DNA from: Bacillota bacterium
GTDB taxonomy: Bacteria; Bacillota; Clostridia; Lachnospirales; Lachnospiraceae
Direction: 5' to 3'
DNA length: 39,368 bases
NCBI GenBank assembly: GCA_023458035.1
Contig: JAEXAX010000005.1
Coordinates: 1 to 39,368, forward strand
Below, in pieces: positions 17,394-25,465 of the stretch. The notes beneath the pieces were generated by a model, which saw only the letters and a program-made list of their open reading frames with translations, did no database searches and had not been told where the DNA came from. Position 1 is the first letter of the stretch. Every line of letters begins with the position of its first letter. The position numbers were made by a program, and so were the translations under genes.

Positions 17394-20024
17394 ATGGCAA
17401 CAAAGAAAGCAACTACTGTTGTTCCTCAGATCGTAGACAGCCTTGAGTCGTTACAGGCAAAAATGGCTGCTATGAGAGAAGCACAGAAGGTATTTGCCAC
17501 CTATACGCAGGAGCAGGTTGATAAGATCTTCTATGCCGCCGCTATGGCTGCCAACAAGGCTCGTATCCCGCTGGCCAAGCAGGCTGTGGCCGAGACCGGC
17601 ATGGGTATCGTAGAGGATAAGGTGATCAAAAACCACTACGCTGCCGAGTATATCTACAACGCTTACAAGAATACCAAGACCTGCGGCGTCCTGGAAGAAG
17701 ATCCGGCTTTCGGTATCAAAAAGATCGCTGAGCCGATCGGTCTGATCGCGGCGGTTATCCCGACCACCAACCCGACCTCCACTGCCATCTTTAAGACTCT
17801 GATTTCCTTAAAGACCAGAAATGCCATCATCATCAGTCCGCATCCGCGCGCTAAGCAGTGTACCGTAGCTGCCGCCAAGCTGGTTCTGGAGGCTGCTGTG
17901 GCCGCCGGCGCACCGGAAGGCATCATCGGCTGGATTGATGTTCCGTCTCTGGAGCTGACCAATGAAGTTATGAAAAACGCCGATATTATCCTGGCTACCG
18001 GCGGCCCGGGCATGGTAAAGGCCGCTTATTCCTCCGGAAAGCCGGCTCTCGGTGTCGGTGCCGGAAATACCCCGGTTATCATTGACGACAGTGCCGATAT
18101 CCAAACCGCAGTCAGCTCGGTGATCCTGTCCAAGACCTTTGACAACGGTATGATCTGCGCTTCCGAACAGTCCGTGACCGTGCTGGAATCTGTATATGCT
18201 GCCGTTAAGCAGGAGTTTGCCGACAGAGGCTGCTACTTCCTGAAGAAGAATGAGATCGATAAGGTTCGTAAGACCATCCTGATCGACGGCGCCTTAAACG
18301 CTAAGATCGTAGGCCAGTCCGCCCACAAGATCGCCGAATTAGCCGGCGTGAAGGTGCCGGAAACCACTAAGGTATTGATCGGTGAGGTAGAATCAGTAGC
18401 GCTGTCTGAAGAATTTGCACACGAGAAATTATCTCCGGTACTGGCTATGTACAAGGCAAAAACCTTTGACGAGGCCATCGCCAAGGCTGAACAGCTGGTT
18501 GCCGACGGCGGTTACGGCCACACCGCTTCCATCTACTGCGCTACCACCGAAACCGAGAAGCTGGATATCTTTGCAGCTGCCATGAAGACCTGCCGTATTC
18601 TGGTGAACACACCGGCCGCACAGGGTGGTATCGGTGACCTGTACAACTTCAAGCTGGCGCCGTCTCTGACACTGGGCTGTGGTTCTTGGGGCGGAAACTC
18701 CGTTTCCGAAAACGTTGGTGTAAAACACCTGATTAACATCAAGACCGTTGCCGAAAGGAGAGAAAACATGCTTTGGTTGAGAACACCGGAGAAAGTATAC
18801 TTTAAGAGAGGTTGTATGCCGGTTGCTCTGGACGAGCTGGGTACCGTCATGGGCAAGAAACGCGCCTTTATCGTAACCGATCAGTTCTTGTACAAAAACG
18901 GATACACCAAGGCAATTACCGACAAATTAGATGAGATGGGCATCGTACACACCTGCTTTTTCGATGTTGAACCGGACCCGAGTCTGGTATCCGCACAGGA
19001 GGGCGCCAAGGCTATGCGCGCCTTCGAGCCGGATGTCATCATTGCCCTGGGCGGCGGCTCCGCTATGGATGCCGGAAAAATCATGTGGGTGCTGTATGAG
19101 AACCCGGATGCTAACTTTATGGATATGGCCATGGATTTCATGGATATCCGCAAGAGAATATACACCTATCCGGAAATGGGTAAGAAGGCTTACTTCGTAG
19201 CCATCCCGACTTCCTCCGGTACCGGTTCCGAAGTAACTCCGTTCGCCATTATCACCGACCGTTCCACCGGTGTAAAATGGCCGCTGGCAGACTATCAGCT
19301 TCTGCCGAATATGGCCATCGTAGATGTTGACAATATGATGAATCAGCCGAAGGGGCTGACCAGTGCATCCGGTTTGGACGTGCTGACCCACGCCATCGAG
19401 GCATATGTATCCATGCTGCAAAGTGATTACACCGACGGACTGGCTTTACAGGCCATCAAGAGTGTATTCGAGTATCTGCCGAGCGCTTATACCAACGGTG
19501 CCAATGATCCGGTTGCCCGCCAGAAGATGGCAGACGCTTCCTGTATGGCAGGTTTGGCCTTCGCCAATGCCTTTCTGGGCATCAACCACTCCATGGCTCA
19601 TAAGCTGGGCGCCTTCCATCACCTGCCGCACGGTGTGGCAAACGCAGTCATCCTGACTCGTGTAATGCAGTACAATGCCAATCCGGTACCGACCAAGATG
19701 GGAACCTTCTCCCAGTACAAGTATCCGCATACTCTGGAAAGATATTGCCAGATCGCAAACTTTGTTGGCATCAAGGGCAAAGATGATAAGGAAACCTTCC
19801 AGTTGCTGCTTGATAAGATCGAAGAATTAAAGGCACACTGCGGTATTCCGAAGACCATCAAGGACTACGGTGTAGACGAGAAGAAGTTCTTAGACACCTT
19901 GGATCAAATGGTTGAGCAGGCCTTCGACGATCAGTGTACCGGCGCTAACCCGAGATACCCGCTGATGAGCGAAATGAAGGAACTTTTCCTTGACGCATAC
20001 TACGGCAGAGAGTATCGCTGGTAA
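17394..20024 (+). CDS. adhE: Bifunctional acetaldehyde/alcohol dehydrogenase
   Basis: Reduces acetyl-CoA to acetaldehyde and then ethanol, consuming two NADH; AdhE proteins commonly form filaments called spirosomes. The 876-residue protein has an N-terminal CoA-acylating aldehyde dehydrogenase (about 10-440) with LGVGAGNTPV and the catalytic Cys in FDNGMICASEQS. An Fe-dependent alcohol dehydrogenase (about 455-870) follows, with GGGSAMDAGK and the iron-binding HSMAHKLGAFHHLPHG. The ATG at 17394 is preceded by AAAGGAGG at ideal distance, so the longer frame from 17346 is rejected. It is monocistronic, with a consensus promoter and Rex-like operator before it and a perfect terminator behind it. 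Main ethanol route and redox outlet, complementing the hydrogenase encoded 4 kb away. Confidence 0.98.
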   Translation: MATKKATTVVPQIVDSLESLQAKMAAMREAQKVFATYTQEQVDKIFYAAAMAANKARIPLAKQAVAETGMGIVEDKVIKNHYAAEYIYNAYKNTKTCGVLEEDPAFGIKKIAEPIGLIAAVIPTTNPTSTAIFKTLISLKTRNAIIISPHPRAKQCTVAAAKLVLEAAVAAGAPEGIIGWIDVPSLELTNEVMKNADIILATGGPGMVKAAYSSGKPALGVGAGNTPVIIDDSADIQTAVSSVILSKTFDNGMICASEQSVTVLESVYAAVKQEFADRGCYFLKKNEIDKVRKTILIDGALNAKIVGQSAHKIAELAGVKVPETTKVLIGEVESVALSEEFAHEKLSPVLAMYKAKTFDEAIAKAEQLVADGGYGHTASIYCATTETEKLDIFAAAMKTCRILVNTPAAQGGIGDLYNFKLAPSLTLGCGSWGGNSVSENVGVKHLINIKTVAERRENMLWLRTPEKVYFKRGCMPVALDELGTVMGKKRAFIVTDQFLYKNGYTKAITDKLDEMGIVHTCFFDVEPDPSLVSAQEGAKAMRAFEPDVIIALGGGSAMDAGKIMWVLYENPDANFMDMAMDFMDIRKRIYTYPEMGKKAYFVAIPTSSGTGSEVTPFAIITDRSTGVKWPLADYQLLPNMAIVDVDNMMNQPKGLTSASGLDVLTHAIEAYVSMLQSDYTDGLALQAIKSVFEYLPSAYTNGANDPVARQKMADASCMAGLAFANAFLGINHSMAHKLGAFHHLPHGVANAVILTRVMQYNANPVPTKMGTFSQYKYPHTLERYCQIANFVGIKGKDDKETFQLLLDKIEELKAHCGIPKTIKDYGVDEKKFLDTLDQMVEQAFDDQCTGANPRYPLMSEMKELFLDAYYGREYRW

Positions 20025-20064
20025 TTCGCAGGAACAAGCTCCCGCGAAAGGGTTATATACTATA

Positions 20065-20118
20065 GCAAAAAGAATATCCCGTCACAGTCTTTAGACCGCG
20101 GCGGGATATTCTTTTTGC
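20065..20118 (+). terminator. adhE terminator
   Basis: Perfect 17-bp stem GCAAAAAGAATATCCCG (20065-20081) with its complement at 20102-20118. The A/U-rich base gives a U-tract on both strands, so it may work in both directions. Confidence 0.92.
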
Positions 20119-20135
20119 ATATCATATTTCTGCAT

Positions 20136-20179
20136 AAGAAAACAACCGCTGTCGTACTGTCCGGTGCGGTCGTCTTCTC
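20136..20179 (-). terminator. Terminator of the candidate small RNA
   Basis: 20136-20149 pairs with 20166-20179 over 14 positions with three G-U pairs on the minus-strand transcript, ending in GUUGUUUUCUU. It is separate from the adhE terminator 18 bases away. Confidence 0.65.
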
Positions 20180-20368
20180 GAATAAATAAATAGGAAAAAT
20201 GTTTGCGTGTTTTCTTTTTCTTTGCTCATCCCATCCGATTAGGATTTCATTCTACGGCAGCCCCCCAGCCGTCGCAGATTCGGTGAGATGTACAGTGTCC
20301 CTCAACACAGAACCCATCAGCTATGCATAACATCCCTACACAACTGTGTCGTTGTTCTGTTGTACTGC
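20136..20368 (-). ncRNA. Candidate structured small RNA of unknown family
   Basis: No credible reading frame exists here, yet the minus strand has a consensus promoter at 20375-20403, a predicted start near 20368 and a terminator at 20136-20179. Between them the transcript folds on itself. GTACA near the 5' end can pair with TGTAC some 75 bases on; ACACAG pairs with CTGTGT inside that; ACGGC/GCCGT (20272-20254) forms a separate G-rich-loop hairpin. The last 60 bases before the terminator are A/U-rich and unstructured. Size (about 230 nt, structured core about 165) and rod-like pairing recall 6S RNA, but I cannot confirm conserved 6S features. It lacks tmRNA, SRP and known riboswitch landmarks I could recognise. 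Confidence 0.5.
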
Positions 20369-20374
20369 TAATAT

Positions 20375-20403
20375 AGTATAGTTTGATTGTCAAAATATTG
20401 CAA
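20375..20403 (-). promoter_or_regulatory. Promoter of the candidate small RNA
   Basis: Minus-strand TTGCAA (20403-20398) and TATACT (20380-20375) separated by exactly 17 bases, with no open frame following. Confidence 0.6.
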
Positions 20404-20452
20404 GTGAACATTTTGTGAACGCCATGCTTGTTCCGATTCCCATAACCGCCAA

Positions 20453-20483
20453 AAGGCGGCGCCACTTTTTGCGGCACCGCCTT
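20453..20483 (-). terminator. Terminator after the anti-sigma-like gene
   Basis: AAGGCGGTGCCGC and GTGGCGCCGCCTT pair around an AAAAA loop on the minus strand, followed by TTTTGG. It lies 19 bases after the stop of the anti-sigma-like gene. Confidence 0.85.
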
Positions 20484-20501
20484 GATCGGTTGATTCACAG
20501 G

Positions 20502-21752
20502 TCATTTCAGATACTCACCGGAAACAGCCGGTACATAATAGGCCGCCAGGGTCTTGGTACCGTCGGCCTCTGTCATTGTCTCCTGGCGAATCAAAAACCG
20601 ATAGTACGGCATGATATAAGCTTCACCCTGCACCGAGCGGTAAACCAGTTCTGTCTGCTCGATCATATCGACGCGTGGATCCTCCGGCATAAAACCGACT
20701 GTCTGGAAATGGCCGATCAATAACTGTTCTTTGGCTTTTTCAGCGGAGATCACCGGATATTGCCCGATCAATGCGTCCTCTTTCGGCATGTGATTGATAT
20801 GGATGACGGACAATTCTCCCTCCGCTACTCCGAAGGAAACCGATGCCAGGCGATACCGATACAATTGCTGCTCAGCGGTTCCGTCTGCCTCATACACCTC
20901 CAGGCGATAATGACGGTTGCCGTTTGCATCCAGATCCCCACCGATGATGGCCGTCTTCGGTTGCTTCATCGCCAATAAGGCGGCATACTCTTTGATCAGA
21001 TAATCTCCTATGGTCTGCAAGCCTGCGCTCTCCTCTGTCGCCTTCGTCAGCTCAGACGGCATCACAATCGGATGATGGAAGAAAATGCTGACCCGTAACC
21101 CGGCGTCCACTGTCAAACGATAGTGATCCGTCTCGATAGCCGGTCCGCCCTGTCCGTCCCATGCAGTTAAGGCCTGTTCCGTCGTCAGCTCATCCAGCCC
21201 CAGTCTGTTTGCCGTCTCCCGTAAGGCCGCTTTCATCTGCTCCTGTTTGCTTTGCGAATACGGACTCTTCCACTGTTCTATACTCTCGCCCCGCCAAACC
21301 GGCAAGGTGGTCAGCGCCCAGTCAGCCTGCCACGGATTTCCATCCAACAGATCCGTTGCCGCCTTCACCCGATAACCTTCAAAGCTCATGCCTTCGGCCG
21401 CAATTTTTGCAGTCAGCATCGGCAGTTCCGGCTTCGGCTTATTCTGTTCCGGCTTCGAGTTATTCTGCTCCGGTTGCTGTGGTTTCTGTTCCGGTTGCCG
21501 GTTTTGCTGTTCCTGAGTTGGGTTCTGATTTTGGGTCACCAAGGTTCCCGGCTGCTGACTGTTGTAATGCTGCCAAATTTTTGTGCCACCGTATACGACC
21601 AGGGCCAAACAGGCCGCTGCCACCAGTAGCTTCACGCCCAGATGCCGACGCACGGCCGGTACGGCTGCCGCTTCCAGGATATATCTGTCATCCAGCTCTC
21701 CGATGGCCGACATTAGTTTCTTTGCCTGTTCTGTGTTTTGATATTTTTTCAT
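20502..21752 (-). CDS. Membrane-anchored anti-sigma-factor-like protein with low-complexity linker
   Basis: 416 residues. The cytosolic N-terminus (1-35) has MSAIGELDDRYILEA, a form I recognise at the N-termini of Firmicutes anti-sigma/RsgI-like membrane proteins. One transmembrane segment follows (about 41-58, VAAACLALVVYGG), then a spacer of about 45 residues built from Pro, Gln, Glu, Asn and Lys (repeats such as PEQKPQQPEQ). The rest (about 110-416) is an extracytoplasmic domain that I do not recognise. The start at 21752 overlaps the stop of the ECF sigma gene as ATGA. This coupling is the best evidence that it holds the sigma factor inactive at the membrane until an outside signal arrives. 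The signal is unknown. Confidence 0.75.
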   Translation of the reverse strand: MKKYQNTEQAKKLMSAIGELDDRYILEAAAVPAVRRHLGVKLLVAAACLALVVYGGTKIWQHYNSQQPGTLVTQNQNPTQEQQNRQPEQKPQQPEQNNSKPEQNKPKPELPMLTAKIAAEGMSFEGYRVKAATDLLDGNPWQADWALTTLPVWRGESIEQWKSPYSQSKQEQMKAALRETANRLGLDELTTEQALTAWDGQGGPAIETDHYRLTVDAGLRVSIFFHHPIVMPSELTKATEESAGLQTIGDYLIKEYAALLAMKQPKTAIIGGDLDANGNRHYRLEVYEADGTAEQQLYRYRLASVSFGVAEGELSVIHINHMPKEDALIGQYPVISAEKAKEQLLIGHFQTVGFMPEDPRVDMIEQTELVYRSVQGEAYIMPYYRFLIRQETMTEADGTKTLAAYYVPAVSGEYLK

Positions 21753-22309
21753 AACGACACCCCCTCATTGATCAAATAGGTCCGTAACTTCTCGCGCATC
21801 CGGTACAGCTCGACCGATACCCGATTCTCGCTTAAGCGAAACCGCTCGGTCAGCTCCGACACAGACTCCAGATACCAGTAGCGGCGCACAAACAGCTGGC
21901 GTTTTATCGGCTTCTGCCGATCCAGAAAATGCTCAATGCATTCCGTAAGCCAGCGTCCCTCCAGCTCCTCCTCGACATTCATGCTGCCCGGCAGGCACTC
22001 GGCCAATTCCTCCAAAGCGGTTTCGACCAGACCGCCACCGCGCTTTAAGGCCGACTTCTGATGATAGCGATTAATCGCCAAATTTCTGGTGATCCGACCG
22101 GTGTAAGCCAGCAAGCTATCCGGCTGCTGCGGCGGAATGCTGTTCCAAACGGCCAGATAGGCATCATTGACACATTCCTCCGCATCCTGCGGGTCTCCAA
22201 GAATCCGTTGTGCCACATGCCGAATCAATCCGCCAAAGCGCTCCTGCGTCAATCGTATGGCCGTCTCATCACGCTTTTGGTAGAGCCTGATGATTTCTTG
22301 TTCATCCAT
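21749..22309 (-). CDS. ECF-type RNA polymerase sigma factor
   Basis: 186 residues with the two-domain ECF layout. Region 2 (about 5-75) has GDPQDAEECVNDAYLAVWN and TGRITRNLAINRYHQ. Region 4 (about 125-180) has RYWYLESVSELTERF and SENRVSVELYRMREKLR, a helix-turn-helix. The ATG at 22309 is chosen because AAAGGAGG lies at proper distance; the frame can be read from 22327. It directs transcription of an unknown regulon with the downstream membrane protein as likely anti-sigma. I found no clear autoregulatory promoter pair in the 75 bases upstream. The preceding cupin gene is separated by a terminator, so this pair is its own unit. Confidence 0.92.
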   Translation of the reverse strand: MDEQEIIRLYQKRDETAIRLTQERFGGLIRHVAQRILGDPQDAEECVNDAYLAVWNSIPPQQPDSLLAYTGRITRNLAINRYHQKSALKRGGGLVETALEELAECLPGSMNVEEELEGRWLTECIEHFLDRQKPIKRQLFVRRYWYLESVSELTERFRLSENRVSVELYRMREKLRTYLINEGVSL

Positions 22310-22389
22310 GACATTTCCTCCTTTCATTCCCTTCTACTTATATAGACAGCATTCACAGGGGGATATGAACAGTCAGGGCAGAAAAATTT

Positions 22390-22442
22390 GAGAGCGATCA
22401 AATCCTCCGGCCAATCATCACCGGAAGCCTTTGACCGCTCTC
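22390..22442 (-). terminator. Terminator after the cupin gene
   Basis: GAGAGCG-TCAAA arms (22390-22402 and 22430-22442) with an inner CCGG pairing form a long stem. On the minus strand it is followed by AAATTTTTC. Confidence 0.85.
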
Positions 22443-22463
22443 GTTTGTCTCATTTTAGGAGGA

Positions 22464-22760
22464 TCAGGTTTTAATGATCAACAGCTGGCTGTCCTGCAGC
22501 GCCTCCATCCGATGCCGCTTGCCCGGCTCCAGTCTGACCAGATGTCTGGCCGATACCTCTCGTCTGACCTCTGTTTCGTCTGCCTCCGGTAAAATCAAAG
22601 CAATCTCTCCGTCAATCACAAAGATGGTGATCTGCCGGTCAATGACGTACTCCGGCACCTCATTGCCCTTCTTCAATGACAGATGGACGATCTCCTGATA
22701 GGCATCACTGACCACGATACCGCCCAACAGGGCTGTCGGATCAAGATAATATTGTTCCAT
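22464..22760 (-). CDS. Small single-domain cupin protein
   Basis: 98 residues. The core is a cupin beta-barrel: IFVIDGEIALILP, then HLVRLEPGKRHRMEAL and QLLIIKT. Metal-ligand histidines are reduced compared with enzymatic cupins, so a binding or accessory role is likelier than an oxygenase. The start at 22760 has AAAGGAG six bases upstream. It is the last gene after the EutS-like and EutP-like genes, separated from the latter by 67 bases that include a small hairpin. EutQ of ethanolamine microcompartments is also a cupin, so a related role is possible, but this protein is shorter and the resemblance is only at fold level. Confidence 0.7.
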   Translation of the reverse strand: MEQYYLDPTALLGGIVVSDAYQEIVHLSLKKGNEVPEYVIDRQITIFVIDGEIALILPEADETEVRREVSARHLVRLEPGKRHRMEALQDSQLLIIKT

Positions 22761-22796
22761 ATAGTCTCCTTTCCACTCCCTCTACTTACGTAAAGA

Positions 22797-22819
22797 GCGG
22801 CCCCATTTCATGCGGCCGC
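22797..22819 (-). terminator. Weak hairpin between the EutP-like and cupin genes
   Basis: GCGGCC and GGCCGC arms with an inner CAT/ATG pairing form a compact stem, followed on the minus strand by TCTTT. It may attenuate rather than stop transcription into the cupin gene. Confidence 0.4.
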
Positions 22820-22827
22820 CCCTTTTG

Positions 22828-23250
22828 TCACTTTAAATAATCCAGAATTTCCTGCACCCCTTCCATCTTTAGGGAGTCCACCAAAAAGATCCGCTCACAA
22901 CCGGCCAGGTTCAGCCACCGTCTGGCCTGTTCGACATTTGCCCCCGGTTCATCGATCTTTGTGATAATACCGATGGTGTCACGGTTCGACACCGCTGCCA
23001 CCGCCGGCGGAAACAGGCTGTAGGTCTCGGTGGCTGCCATCAGAAGGCCGACCACATCCGCCTCATAGGTATACAGCGCCAGCGCCGCTCCCAGGTTCGC
23101 CGTCTGGGCATACTCGCCCGGGGTGTCGATCACCACGTCGAAGTGGTTGACGTACTGGGTTTTATGATAGTGTCTGGCCGCACCGCGCAGCGCCTGTGTC
23201 AAGGTCGTCTTGCCGCTTTCACTACGACCGATCAATACGATTTTCTTCAT
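22828..23250 (-). CDS. EutP/PduV-family small GTPase
   Basis: 140 residues with a P-loop GRSESGKTT (8-16), a DxxG box in VIDTPGEY and a TKID guanine box (IGIITKIDEPGAN). This is the EutP/PduV family found in ethanolamine and propanediol microcompartment operons, where PduV has been linked to microcompartment movement and EutP to acetate kinase activity. The start at 23250 has AAGGAGATGGC upstream, and the gene lies 15 bases behind the EutS-like shell gene, so both are co-expressed. Apart from the adjacent cupin, no microcompartment enzyme cluster is nearby. Confidence 0.88.
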   Translation of the reverse strand: MKKIVLIGRSESGKTTLTQALRGAARHYHKTQYVNHFDVVIDTPGEYAQTANLGAALALYTYEADVVGLLMAATETYSLFPPAVAAVSNRDTIGIITKIDEPGANVEQARRWLNLAGCERIFLVDSLKMEGVQEILDYLK

Positions 23251-23265
23251 GCCATCTCCTTACGA

Positions 23266-23643
23266 TCAGGTTCTGGTAATCGGGAAATGGGTGAAGCCCA
23301 GCTTCTCGCCGGTATATTCAAGGATGGCCTTCATGGCTGCCTCGACCTCCGACACTGTGCCGGTGATAATCAAGGTGCCGGTAAACCGATCGACAAAACC
23401 AAGTTGCACACCGGCCGCCTTCACGGCGATATCCGCCATGATGATGGTCGTCTCGGACGGGCAGGCCGTCATGATGCCGATAGCCGAGCGCGAATAATCC
23501 ACCGTCGGGTTCAAACCGAGCTTTACATATAAATCACTGTCCGGATTGGCCACGATATGCGCTAAGGTAATCTGCTTACCCGGCACCATCTCCTGTACAA
23601 TACGCTCTCTAATATCATCCGAGCGATTTTTCAACATTCCCAT
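23266..23643 (-). CDS. eutS: EutS/PduU-type bacterial microcompartment shell protein
   Basis: 125 residues, one circularly permuted BMC domain. The EutS hallmark RIVQEMVPGKQITLAHIVANP is split here as IVQEMVPGKQ and TLAHIVANP, followed by GIMTACPSETTIIMADIAVKA and a C-terminal TGTLIITGTVSEVEAAM. These proteins form hexamers (bent in EutS) in the shell facets. The ATG at 23643 is preceded by TGGAGG; a TTG 12 bases upstream is less likely. It is the first gene of a three-gene unit with the EutP-like GTPase and a cupin. No vertex protein (EutN/CcmL) or major hexamer is encoded here, so it must join a shell made elsewhere or act alone. Confidence 0.9.
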   Translation of the reverse strand: MGMLKNRSDDIRERIVQEMVPGKQITLAHIVANPDSDLYVKLGLNPTVDYSRSAIGIMTACPSETTIIMADIAVKAAGVQLGFVDRFTGTLIITGTVSEVEAAMKAILEYTGEKLGFTHFPITRT

Positions 23644-23702
23644 AACATCCTCCAAAACCGTAGAATCACGGTCAAAATTTCGTTTTTGTTCTGTTTTCGT
23701 CT

Positions 23703-23711
23703 ATTATACCA
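23703..23711 (-). promoter_or_regulatory. Extended -10 promoter of the EutS-like operon
   Basis: TGGTATAAT on the minus strand is an extended -10 element. No good -35 box lies at 17 bases. It is 60 bases before the EutS-like start. Confidence 0.5.
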
Positions 23712-23758
23712 CCAAAACACGGAAAATAGAACAGGAAAAATGTTGGATGTTGTGGGTT

Positions 23759-25465
23759 TTAAATATGACTCGACACATGTAACAGGTGATGCGCCTTTTC
23801 ACTCATCGGTTCCCCAAAAAACTTGTCATACAGTTCCCGAATCATCGGATTATCGTGCGAGCAACGGATTGCACAGTTTTCATCGATTTGGTAAATATCT
23901 TCAGCCCGCTTCGGAGCCAGTTCGATGCCATCTTGAATCGGTTGACCGCCGCCGCCGACACAGCCGCCCGGGCAGGCCATCACCTCGACAAAGTCCAGGT
24001 CTACTTCATTTCTCTTGATGCGTTCCATCAGGGTTCTGGCATTCCCCAAACCGGTGGCGATACCGACCTTCACCGGAGTACCGTCCAAATCGTAGGTCAT
24101 GTAGCGGATACCCTCATCTCCTCTGACATCTTTAAACTCATGGCCGGTCGGATTTTTGCCGGTCACTACAAAGGAAACCGTCCTCAGGGCCGCTTCCATT
24201 ACGCCGCCGGTGGCACCGAAGATCGCGCCGGCTCCGGAGTACAAACCGAGCGGCTGATCAAAATCTTCGCCCTCCAGCTGCTCAATCATGATTCGTTCCC
24301 GTCGCAGCATGCGAATCAGTTCTCTGGTGGTCAACACAACATCGGTATCCTGACCGGTGCCGGTCGTGTCCATATCCTTTCTGGTGATTTCATCTTTCTT
24401 CGCCATACAGGGCATGAATGAGACCACAAAAATCTGCTCCGGATCGACGTTTAACACCTGTGCATAATAATTTTTGATAACACTACTAAACATCTGCTGC
24501 GGCGATTTGGCGGTGGAAAGATTCGGAACCAGTTCTCTGAACTGAGATTTACAAAAGCTGACCCAAGCCGGACAGCAGGAAGTAAACATGGGCATGTGAT
24601 CATGTTCTTTAAAACGCTTTAAAAACTCCGTCCCCTCTTCCATAATGGTCAGGTCGGCGGCAAAGTTCGTATCAAACACATAATCGAAGCCGATTTTCTT
24701 CAATGCTGCCACCAGCTTGCGTTCATCCGCCTGTTGGGCGTCCAGGCCCAGATACTCACCCCAGGCCACTCTGACCGCAGGTGCGATTTGCGCAATGACG
24801 ATTTTTTCACTGTCATTGAGCTTCCTGAACACCTTCGTCACATCATCGCGCTCCTGCAAGGCGCCTACCGGACAATGTGTCACACATTGACCGCAGTAGG
24901 TACAGTTTGCTTCCGATAGAGACTTCCGCCCATTGACTGCCACCGTCGTCCTCGATCCGGTGTTGGCCACATCCCAGACCCCCAGACTCTGCACCTTATC
25001 GCAAATCTGCACGCAGCGCATACACTTGATACACTTACTGTCATTGCGAATCAGATGGCTGTCTTTATTCCAGTTGAACTTCGGGATGTTCTTCTCATAA
25101 GCACATTCCAAAATACCCAGTTCATTGGCCAGGTTTTGTAATGAACAATTACCGCTTCTGAAGCAGGTCGGACAATCACAACTATGCTGGGAAAGAATCA
25201 GTTCGACATTAATCTTTCTGGCCCGGCGCACCTTATCATTATTCACAATGATATTCATGCCTTCCTGCACCGCATTGCAACAGGAGGCCAGCAATGAATC
25301 TCTGCCTTCCACCTGCACCACACAAACCTTGCAGGCGCCGATTTCATTTAGATCTTTTAGGTAGCACAGACTGGGAATCTTGATGCCCACTTGCTTGGCC
25401 GCCTCCAGGATGGTCGTTCCTTCCGCTACCTGAACCGGCATATTTTCAATCGTCAAATTTACCAT
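23759..25465 (-). CDS. hydA: [FeFe] hydrogenase catalytic subunit, group A (M2-type)
   Basis: 568 residues. In order: a [2Fe-2S] plant-ferredoxin domain (about 1-75, IGACKVC), a His-Cys3 cluster site HSCDCPTCFRSGNC, a two-[4Fe-4S] ferredoxin domain (CIKCMRCVQIC and CTYCGQCVTHCPVG), then the H-cluster domain. That domain has TSCCPAW (L1), MPCMAKK (L2) and ACPGGCVGGGG (L3), all Cys ligands intact. It catalyses reversible H2 production. The start at 25465 overlaps the upstream subunit gene by seven bases, so the two are translated together. The partner subunit suggests NAD(P)H rather than ferredoxin alone as donor. Maturases HydE, HydF and HydG are not in the window. Confidence 0.97.
   Translation of the reverse strand: MVNLTIENMPVQVAEGTTILEAAKQVGIKIPSLCYLKDLNEIGACKVCVVQVEGRDSLLASCCNAVQEGMNIIVNNDKVRRARKINVELILSQHSCDCPTCFRSGNCSLQNLANELGILECAYEKNIPKFNWNKDSHLIRNDSKCIKCMRCVQICDKVQSLGVWDVANTGSRTTVAVNGRKSLSEANCTYCGQCVTHCPVGALQERDDVTKVFRKLNDSEKIVIAQIAPAVRVAWGEYLGLDAQQADERKLVAALKKIGFDYVFDTNFAADLTIMEEGTEFLKRFKEHDHMPMFTSCCPAWVSFCKSQFRELVPNLSTAKSPQQMFSSVIKNYYAQVLNVDPEQIFVVSFMPCMAKKDEITRKDMDTTGTGQDTDVVLTTRELIRMLRRERIMIEQLEGEDFDQPLGLYSGAGAIFGATGGVMEAALRTVSFVVTGKNPTGHEFKDVRGDEGIRYMTYDLDGTPVKVGIATGLGNARTLMERIKRNEVDLDFVEVMACPGGCVGGGGQPIQDGIELAPKRAEDIYQIDENCAIRCSHDNPMIRELYDKFFGEPMSEKAHHLLHVSSHI

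Noticed and set aside
20136..20368. tmRNA, SRP RNA or a metabolite riboswitch for the small-RNA candidate
   Set aside because: The tmRNA tag frame, the SRP GNRA/GGAAGGAA-type core and familiar riboswitch cores are absent. A 6S identity could be neither shown nor excluded.
20247..20498. An 83-codon minus-strand frame in the adhE/anti-sigma gap
   Set aside because: It crosses the anti-sigma terminator and the small-RNA promoter, has no ribosome site and a composition unlike protein. The RNA reading explains the region better.
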